A stretch of DNA of 64,000 bases from NCBI RefSeq assembly GCF_000519205.1, contig NZ_KI912598.1, positions 494,256 to 558,255 of the forward strand. Reading direction: 5' to 3'. Below, piece after piece: positions 59,252 to 64,000 of the stretch. A model generated the notes under the pieces. It did no database searches. It worked only from the letters and a program-made list of their open reading frames with translations, and was not told where the DNA came from. The DNA is from Amycolatopsis taiwanensis DSM 45107. Lineage in GTDB: Bacteria; Actinomycetota; Actinomycetes; Mycobacteriales; Pseudonocardiaceae. Numbering within the stretch: the first letter of the stretch is position 1; each line of letters begins with the position of its first letter. The position numbers were made by a program, and so were the translations under genes.

Positions 59252-59526
59252 CCACGCTGAACCTCGCACCGCGGCACGCCCAATGCCGCTCCTGCCGAGC
59301 GTCGATTGTGTGGGCCGTCTCGGCGAAGACCGGCAACCAGATGCCGGTCGACTACAACCCGAACCCGGCCAAGGGCAACGTCTTGCTGCAGCTCGACCGC
59401 GGGCAGCTCGTCGCCGCGGTGCTCACCGACCGGCAGCTGGCCGGCGCCCGCGCCGCCGGTACCGACCTGCGCACCGAGCATCACGCCACCTGCCCGGACG
59501 CGGACATGTACCGGAGGCAGCGATGA
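59248..59526 (+). CDS. small zinc-ribbon-like prophage protein
   Basis: This 92-residue protein begins with CRSCRASIVWAVSAKTGNQMPVD, an N-terminal CxxC half-site typical of phage zinc-ribbon proteins; H-x8-C near the end may complete the site. ATG overlaps the previous stop. No known function. Confidence 0.55.
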   Translation: MTTLNLAPRHAQCRSCRASIVWAVSAKTGNQMPVDYNPNPAKGNVLLQLDRGQLVAAVLTDRQLAGARAAGTDLRTEHHATCPDADMYRRQR

Positions 59527-60173
59527 CAAAGGCGATCGACAGCAATCAGCCGGACGTCGAGCTGTTGTTGCGGCGCGTAGACGAGAAGCTCGCGCGCCGC
59601 GCCGGGGACGACCCACTACCCGCCGAGACGATCACGGCGTTCGCCGACGCAGTACGGCCGCTGCTCGGCACATCGACAGGTGGCGACCTGGCGGCGGCCG
59701 AGCTGGAGCACAAGGACAGCGTGATCGCGGAGCTGCGCCGAATCGTTGACGGTCACGCCCGAAGCTGCGACCGGCTCAAGGCCGACCAGCAGCGCGCGGC
59801 CAGCGAGAACCGACGACTGGCCGAGCAGCTGGAAGCAGCACGCGGCGAGGTCGCCAGCAAGCAGGCGCTTATCGAGCGCTACCTCAAGGCCGTCGATGAG
59901 GAGCGCGCCGATCTGAACGGCCGGATCGCCGCGCTGCAGAAAGCGCTCGAGGAACGGTCCTCTTCGGACGGCGAACGGCACCAGCACTTTTACCCGGCCG
60001 ACCAGCCGGGCGCAGTCCCCGGTCCGTGCGCGTGCGGCCACCCCTACCCGCGCGCCCACATCCGCGACCGGAGCGGCGACGTCCCGCTCGAGGTGCCCGA
60101 CGCCTGGGCGCAGATCTTCGGCCAGCTGCGTGACCAGCTGGCCGACTGGGAACCGGAACGGAGGCGCCAGTGA
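59523..60173 (+). CDS. coiled-coil prophage protein
   Basis: This 216-residue protein has a long heptad-like coiled coil (about residues 60-150) followed by GPCACGHPYPRAHIRD, a possible metal site. ATG overlaps the preceding stop. No family recognised. Confidence 0.5.
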   Translation: MTKAIDSNQPDVELLLRRVDEKLARRAGDDPLPAETITAFADAVRPLLGTSTGGDLAAAELEHKDSVIAELRRIVDGHARSCDRLKADQQRAASENRRLAEQLEAARGEVASKQALIERYLKAVDEERADLNGRIAALQKALEERSSSDGERHQHFYPADQPGAVPGPCACGHPYPRAHIRDRSGDVPLEVPDAWAQIFGQLRDQLADWEPERRRQ

Positions 60174-60289
60174 CCGCCGAGGACATCACCGAGCAGGCCA
60201 TCACCGCCGCGGTCGAGCGCCACGGCCCGGGCCTGATCGCGCTCGCCGCGCTGCTCGGCCTGCCCCTGCCGACACCATCCGACTACTGA
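60170..60289 (+). CDS. 39-residue prophage protein
   Basis: A frame of 39 codons starts with GTG overlapping the previous stop and ends with TGA at 60287-60289. The N-terminus TAEDITEQAITAAVERHG resembles the start of the following gene product (EQDITERLVDGGMRA), so the pair may be related. Hypothetical. Confidence 0.4.
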   Translation: MTAEDITEQAITAAVERHGPGLIALAALLGLPLPTPSDY

Positions 60290-60303
60290 CCAAGGAGACA
60301 CAC

Positions 60304-60552
60304 ATGCCCGAGCAGGACATCACCGAGCGGCTTGTCGACGGCGGGATGCGCGCCATCGACGAGACCGGATTCTCGACCACGCTCGAGGAGCGCCGCGCCT
60401 ACGCGCAGGCCGTTGCCGTGAGCGTCCTCGAAACCATCGCCGAGGAGATCGACGACGCCGACGAGGAGGGCTCCGACTGGCCCGACGGCGATGACCTCCG
60501 GCTGCTCGCCAGCGAGATCCGGGGTGCCGAGCCGAAGGCGAGCCGCGCATGA
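60304..60552 (+). CDS. small acidic prophage protein
   Basis: This 82-residue acidic protein is preceded by AAGGAGACACAC, a good ribosome binding site, and overlaps the next gene by four bases. It is helix-rich with DDADEEGSDWPDGDD near its end. Function unknown. Confidence 0.5.
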   Translation: MPEQDITERLVDGGMRAIDETGFSTTLEERRAYAQAVAVSVLETIAEEIDDADEEGSDWPDGDDLRLLASEIRGAEPKASRA

Positions 60553-60872
60553 GCGCCAGCCTGTCCGGCACCCTGCCCGGCGACGACCGCAACGGACTCG
60601 ACCAGCTCGCACGCGCGTTCGTCGGCGACCCAGAGGGACGCCACGTCATCATCGCCCTGGTCGACTGCACCAAGATCACGACCAAGGTCGACACCGGCGA
60701 AGCCATCCCCACCCTGCGCGTCCGCGCCATCGAAGGCTTTCTCGGCACCAGCGCGGACGGCAAAGAGGTCCGGCGCCTGTGGCGGCGCGCCTACGAACGC
60801 CGCACCGGCCAGGTCGAACTACCGCTGGAAGTCGAACGCGAACTCGAGTTCCTCGGCCGCGACGACGCATAA
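60549..60872 (+). CDS. conserved phage protein with RAIEGFLG motif
   Basis: This 107-residue protein contains VIIALVDCTKITTKVDTGEAIPTLRVRAIEGF, a segment common to small actinophage proteins of unknown function. ATG overlaps the previous stop. It is followed by a strong hairpin. Confidence 0.55.
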   Translation: MSASLSGTLPGDDRNGLDQLARAFVGDPEGRHVIIALVDCTKITTKVDTGEAIPTLRVRAIEGFLGTSADGKEVRRLWRRAYERRTGQVELPLEVERELEFLGRDDA

Positions 60873-60883
60873 CCCACACGCTG

Positions 60884-60926
60884 CCGGGCCGCCCCGAGAT
60901 GCCCCGACCACCGCGGGGCGGCCCGG
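60884..60926 (+). terminator. strong hairpin within the early operon
   Basis: CCGGGCCGCCCCG (60884-60896) pairs perfectly over 13 bp with CGGGGCGGCCCGG (60914-60926), with a 17-base loop. It is followed by an ideal AAAGGAGGT ribosome binding site for the next gene, so it likely separates or attenuates two transcription units. Confidence 0.6.
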
Positions 60927-60953
60927 TGTCCACACCACGAAAGGAGGTGCGCT

Positions 60954-61253
60954 GTGCGCCGCAAGCTCAAATTGCCACGCGAGGCAACGAGCACGGGCTG
61001 CCAGCTCACCGCCTCGCCCGCCCCGTCCGGCTTGCGCTCACCACGATGGCGCTGGGAAGCCGCGTGCGCTGGCGAACTGCCCGCCGAAGCGCTGTCCACA
61101 CGCGACCGCGAAGACCTCGTGTGGCACCTGCACGAACTCGGCTGGACCGATGTGCAGATCGCCGAACACACCCGCATGAGCACCTACACCGCCGCGAGGA
61201 TCCGCGACTGCCTCGGACTCGCGCCACACCAACCGAAAGAGGCCGCAGCATGA
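60954..61253 (+). CDS. prophage helix-turn-helix protein
   Basis: This 99-residue protein has a C-terminal helix-turn-helix (WHLHELGWTDVQIAEHTRMSTYTAARIRDCLGL). GTG start at 60954 with an ideal AAAGGAGGT ribosome binding site. It overlaps the antirepressor gene by four bases. It may regulate replication genes. Confidence 0.6.
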   Translation: MRRKLKLPREATSTGCQLTASPAPSGLRSPRWRWEAACAGELPAEALSTRDREDLVWHLHELGWTDVQIAEHTRMSTYTAARIRDCLGLAPHQPKEAAA

Positions 61254-62008
61254 CCGACCTGATCCCGTTCGAGTACTCGGGGCGGCAGGTCCGCACCACC
61301 ACCCGGGACGGCGAACCGTGGTTCGTCGCCGCGGACGTGTGTGCGGTGCTCGGCATCCGCGACACCTACGACGCCACCCGCGGACTCGACGACGACGAAA
61401 AGGGTACGGAGACTATCCGGACCCCTGGCGGCCCGCAGGCCGTGACCATCGTGTCCGAGCCCGGCCTGTACTCGCTGATCCTGCGCAGCCGCAAACCCGA
61501 AGCCAAGCCGTTCAAACGCTGGGTTACGCACGAGGTGCTGCCCGCGCTGCGAAAGACCGGCCGCTACTCGGTGACCCAGCTCGGCCGGCGCGAGCTGGCG
61601 CAGATGGTGATCGAGGCCGAAGACCGCGCAGCACTCGCCGAGCAGCAAGTGAAAGCGCTGGAACCGGCGGCACACGCGTGGGACACGCTGGCCGGCGAAG
61701 AGGTCGGCGACTATTCGCTGCGCGACGCCGCGCAGATCCTCAATCGCGACCCCGCGATCGCGACCGGGCAGAACCGGCTCATGAAGACCTTGCACGACCT
61801 CGGATGGGTCGACCGGAAGGGCAAGCCGTACCAGCGGGAGATCGACGCCGGACGGTTGGCGTGCCGGATGCTGCCCTACGAGCACCCGCACACGAAGGAA
61901 CCGCAGCTCGGCAGTCAGGTCCGCGTGACTCCGAAGGGCTTGCGGGAGCTGCATAAGCGTCTCGGGGGTGAGCGGCCGCTGCAGCTCACGCTCGGCGGCG
62001 CCCGATGA
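61250..62008 (+). CDS. phage antirepressor (BRO-N and KilA-C domains)
   Basis: This 252-residue protein has an N-terminal BRO-N domain (IPFEYSGRQVRTTTRDGEPWFVAADVCAVLGI, then SEPGLYSLILRSRKPEAKPFKRWVTHEVLPALRKTGRY, residues about 4-105) and a C-terminal KilA-C/ANT domain (about 135-245, LRDAAQILNRDP, GRLACRMLPYEHPHTK). Such proteins counteract CI-type repressors during induction. Because the local CI lacks a self-cleaving domain, this is a good candidate for the inducing factor. ATG overlaps the previous gene's stop. Confidence 0.85.
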   Translation: MTDLIPFEYSGRQVRTTTRDGEPWFVAADVCAVLGIRDTYDATRGLDDDEKGTETIRTPGGPQAVTIVSEPGLYSLILRSRKPEAKPFKRWVTHEVLPALRKTGRYSVTQLGRRELAQMVIEAEDRAALAEQQVKALEPAAHAWDTLAGEEVGDYSLRDAAQILNRDPAIATGQNRLMKTLHDLGWVDRKGKPYQREIDAGRLACRMLPYEHPHTKEPQLGSQVRVTPKGLRELHKRLGGERPLQLTLGGAR

Positions 62009-62751
62009 GCGACGAGTTCGACCTGTTCAGCTGGGAGCGCCTCGTCATGGCCTCCCAGCTGCCTGCCACGACCAAGTTGGTTGCGTTCGTGCTGCGCACC
62101 CACGCCGACCCGGACGGCACCCGCGTCAAGCCCGGCCTGCCCCGGCTCGCCGTGCTCACGGGATTGTCGTACGAGACCGTCAAGCGGGCCCGGCAGGAAC
62201 TCGTCCGCGCCGGCCTGCTCGCGCTGCACAAGCGCGGCAACCGCCGCCGCGGCCACGGCGACGAGTACCGGCTGATCATCGCCGAGGACCTGCTGGAGCG
62301 CCTGCAATGGCGGACGCCGAGCGAGATCGACGCCGCCGCTGCGGAGATCTCCACCCGCCGCGCGGAGGCCGAGCAGACGCGGCGCGCGAAGAAACATCAG
62401 GGGTCAGCCGATAGCCCTGAAACCACGGATCAGGGGTCGGAATCGAGCCCTGAAAACCCCGATCAGGGGCCAGAAACCGGCCCTGAAAACAACGATCAGG
62501 GCTCACCACAGACCAGTGAAACCGCGATTAGGGGTCACCAGAGACCCACATCAGGGCTCGCCAGTGACCCCCTACCAGACCAGGTGACCACTCCACCAAA
62601 CCGACCAGCACCTACTCACCTCCCAACGCAACCATCGACCGCGCGCGAGAAATGCCGACACGGAATCCCCATCGGCGCCAGAGGAGACGGAACCCTCGCC
62701 TGCGCCTTCTGCCGCCGAGAAGCCAAACAGTCCATTGTGGAGGCATCGTGA
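62005..62751 (+). CDS. phage replication initiator-like protein with internal iterons
   Basis: This 248-residue protein has an N-terminal winged helix (about residues 12-92, LVMASQLPATTKLVAFVLRTH, LAVLTGLSYETVKRARQELVRAGLL), a low-complexity linker (about 131-185) made of 11-residue repeats such as DQGSESSPENP and DQGPETGPENN, and a zinc-like C-terminus (CRHGIPIG...CAFC). The linker is encoded by 33-bp DNA repeats. The layout (DNA-binding head, repeated origin-like DNA inside its own gene) is that of lambda O-type initiators. It is followed by small unknown genes; no helicase loader is identified. Confidence 0.7.
   Translation: MSDEFDLFSWERLVMASQLPATTKLVAFVLRTHADPDGTRVKPGLPRLAVLTGLSYETVKRARQELVRAGLLALHKRGNRRRGHGDEYRLIIAEDLLERLQWRTPSEIDAAAAEISTRRAEAEQTRRAKKHQGSADSPETTDQGSESSPENPDQGPETGPENNDQGSPQTSETAIRGHQRPTSGLASDPLPDQVTTPPNRPAPTHLPTQPSTAREKCRHGIPIGARGDGTLACAFCRREAKQSIVEAS
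62395..62560. repeat. 33-bp iterons inside the replication gene (candidate phage origin)
   Basis: TCAGGG occurs at 62397, 62430, 62463 and 62496 and TTAGGGG at 62529, all exactly 33 bp apart, with one more TCAGGG at 62551. In the first three units it is matched by CCCTGA 12 bases downstream, making 24-bp imperfect palindromes. Units 2 and 3 agree at most positions (GATCAGGGG start, GCCCTGAAAAC end). Confidence 0.8.
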
Positions 62752-63053
62752 TCAACCCGGATCGCCCCTGTCAGCACGAGAACTTCGCCGCTGTGGTCGC
62801 AGTCAACCGGCTCACTGTGATCGACGACGGCCCGGTCGAGGCCTTCGCCGCGGATATCCGGGTCAACTGCGCGGACTGCGGCGAGCCCTTCCGCTGGATC
62901 GGCGCACCAGCCGGCGTGTTCGGCGACCGGCCTGGCGTGAGCATCGACGAAACCGAGCTGCGCGCCCCACTCCGCCCGGCGTCGTCGGATCCGGACTTCG
63001 GACTCGGCATCCCCGGAGTCGCCATCCAGCTCGTCAACCCGGAGGCACCGTGA
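62748..63053 (+). CDS. prophage protein of unknown function
   Basis: This 101-residue protein begins with MINPDRPCQHENFAAVVAVNR and contains NCADCGEPFRWIG, so the cysteines C8, and CxxC near 45 may bind zinc. Resembles small actinophage proteins with the 'CGxPFRWxG' signature. GTG start overlaps the previous stop. Confidence 0.55.
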   Translation: MINPDRPCQHENFAAVVAVNRLTVIDDGPVEAFAADIRVNCADCGEPFRWIGAPAGVFGDRPGVSIDETELRAPLRPASSDPDFGLGIPGVAIQLVNPEAP

Positions 63054-63235
63054 CCGCCTGCCCCAGCGGCAAAACCCGCTACCGCAGCGCCCAGCGCGCC
63101 GCACGGGTCCTGAGCCGCATCTGGTCCAGCCCCAAACCCGGCCGCCGCCTCGAACGACGCGCCTACCACTGCCCTGACTGCTTCGGCTGGCACCTGACGA
63201 GCAAGCCCCAACGACCCGAACGGGAGGATTCATGA
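63050..63235 (+). CDS. small basic zinc-finger-like prophage protein
   Basis: This 61-residue protein has C-terminal YHCPDCFGWHLTS (C-x2-C-x3-H), a motif often seen in small actinophage proteins, and an Arg-rich N-terminal helix (RSAQRAARVLSRIW). GTG start overlaps the upstream stop, and the stop overlaps the next ATG. Confidence 0.6.
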   Translation: MTACPSGKTRYRSAQRAARVLSRIWSSPKPGRRLERRAYHCPDCFGWHLTSKPQRPEREDS

Positions 63236-63777
63236 CCGTCCAACTCGACCTCTTCGGCACCGTGCTCGCGGCCGAGCGGCAGCACCACGTCGACGTGCTC
63301 ACCTGCCTACGGGACGCCATGCCCGACGCGCTGCAGATCATCGTCGAGCTCCGGCGCTGGCAGCGGGAGGACACCCACGCCCCGCACGCCAACGGCGACT
63401 GGGCGTACTGCGTGTCGCACGCCGGCCTCCGCTACGAAGCCGCGAGCGAGTGGTGGGCCGGTGCCCGCGAGCGCGGCGAAACCTGGGGCTGGAGCCGCAC
63501 CCCCGCCAACCTGATCACCTGGGACGAACTCGCGGCGCTCGTCGGCGACGACCCGCGCCGCGCCGAGATCACCGCGTGGGTCGAGACCCTTCCGGAGCCA
63601 CGCTGGCGAAAGCTCATGCGCCCGCACGAGCTGTGGCCGCAACCCAAAGGCTGGCACATCGGCTACTTCTGCCGCGACCACGTGGACACGCACTGGACCG
63701 GGCGCCGGCGCGCCTGGCGGCTCGTGCTTGACCTGCTCACCGACGCCATCGAAACCGCGACCCGGGAGACATCGTGA
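63232..63777 (+). CDS. prophage protein of unknown function
   Basis: This 181-residue protein begins MTVQLDLFGTVLAAERQHH and is rich in Trp, Arg and His, with SHAGLRYEAASEWWAGA near the middle and HIGYFCRDHVDTHW near the end. No recognised family. ATG overlaps the previous stop by four bases. Confidence 0.5.
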   Translation: MTVQLDLFGTVLAAERQHHVDVLTCLRDAMPDALQIIVELRRWQREDTHAPHANGDWAYCVSHAGLRYEAASEWWAGARERGETWGWSRTPANLITWDELAALVGDDPRRAEITAWVETLPEPRWRKLMRPHELWPQPKGWHIGYFCRDHVDTHWTGRRRAWRLVLDLLTDAIETATRETS

Positions 63778-63980
63778 CTGTCCACGAACGCGACTGCGCA
63801 CCCTGCGATGCCGCCCGGCAGGCCGTCGCTGAGCTTCGCACCCAGTTCGACCCGCTGGACAACTGGGACGAGGTCGAGGTGCAGGGCAAAACCACCACCG
63901 AGTTCGCCACCGAACTCATCGCCAGCGCGCTGCACCGCTTCCCGCTCGACGCTCGGCCGAGACCGGGAGCCACGCGGTGA
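63774..63980 (+). CDS. small prophage protein with CxxC start
   Basis: This 68-residue protein starts MTVHERDCAPCDAARQAVAEL with a CxxC pair and a helical region. GTG start overlaps the preceding stop; its TGA overlaps another GTG at 63977. Function unknown. Confidence 0.5.
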   Translation: MTVHERDCAPCDAARQAVAELRTQFDPLDNWDEVEVQGKTTTEFATELIASALHRFPLDARPRPGATR

Positions 63981-64000
63981 CCGGGTGGCGGTCGCGCGCC
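63977..64000 (+). CDS. start of a further prophage gene (partial)
   Basis: GTG at 63977 overlaps the preceding stop (GTGA), as in nearly every gene of this operon, and eight codons are visible before the window ends. Confidence 0.3.

Larger units (their letters stand above)
52103..64000. mobile_element. prophage or phage-like integrative element, left part
   Basis: The element begins right after tRNA-Asn and runs past the window end. It has a tyrosine integrase reading toward the tRNA, a divergent CI/Cro-like control region with three operators, an excisionase-like gene, and a long rightward operon of overlapping small genes including an annealing protein, an HNH nuclease, an antirepressor and a replication initiator. 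No structural or conjugation genes are seen yet; these would lie further right. The host's housekeeping gene order stops here. Confidence 0.85.

Overview
The window is high-GC actinomycete DNA with many GTG starts and tightly packed, overlapping genes. Gene order across about 18.2-50.3 kb (hrcA, dnaJ, rsmE, phoH, ybeY, CNNM protein, era, recO, uppS, smtB, zur, glyS, dgt, dnaG) follows the chromosomal block known from Mycobacterium tuberculosis and other Actinobacteria. Gene style and the repeat families suggest the order Pseudonocardiales, perhaps an Amycolatopsis-like genus; that assignment is inference.

Region 1 (1-18.1 kb) is accessory metabolism. It opens with an isochorismatase-fold/NUDIX pair and a siderophore-interacting flavoprotein behind a DtxR/IdeR-type iron box, followed by a divergent SDR/MerR pair. 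A large catabolic locus comes next: LLM-class flavin oxidoreductase, dihydropyrimidinase/hydantoinase, nitrilase-family ureidopropionase, NCS1 permease, a four-gene oligopeptide-type ABC importer, a PucR regulator and a class III aminotransferase. Together these could import cyclic ureides, open the ring, remove the carbamoyl group and transaminate the resulting beta-amino acid. A secreted subtilisin-inhibitor-like protein sits inside this locus.

Region 2 (18.2-50.9 kb) is the conserved housekeeping block: heat-shock control and chaperone, rRNA methylation and maturation, era, DNA repair, undecaprenyl synthesis, zinc and metal regulation, glycyl-tRNA synthetase, dGTPase and primase. It is interrupted by lineage-specific insertions: a TPR-type XRE regulator, a permease/TIGR03943 pair, two ABC exporters, a two-component system, a decayed VapBC pair, a cytoplasmic serpin, a membrane glycosyltransferase-like protein and an ECF41 sigma factor with its carboxymuconolactone-decarboxylase partner and promoter.

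Region 3 (50.9-52.1 kb) holds a methyltransferase, a small membrane-anchored protein and tRNA-Asn. Region 4 (52.1 kb to the window end) is the left end of a prophage integrated at the tRNA-Asn 3' end: tyrosine integrase, CI/Cro-like immunity region with three matching operators, excisionase-like protein, and a rightward early operon of about two dozen mostly overlapping small genes (annealing protein, HNH nuclease, antirepressor, and a replication initiator whose own gene carries 33-bp iterons).

Three DNA-level patterns cut across the regions. Four loci carry arrays of a 21-bp repeat, three of them complete mirror-image arrays around a palindromic core. A G+C-rich double-hairpin element occurs once between genes and once in frame inside the siderophore-interacting gene. 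A recurrent mini-ORF ending in an Ala-Arg-Lys/Arg type peptide stops exactly on the start codon of the next gene at four places.
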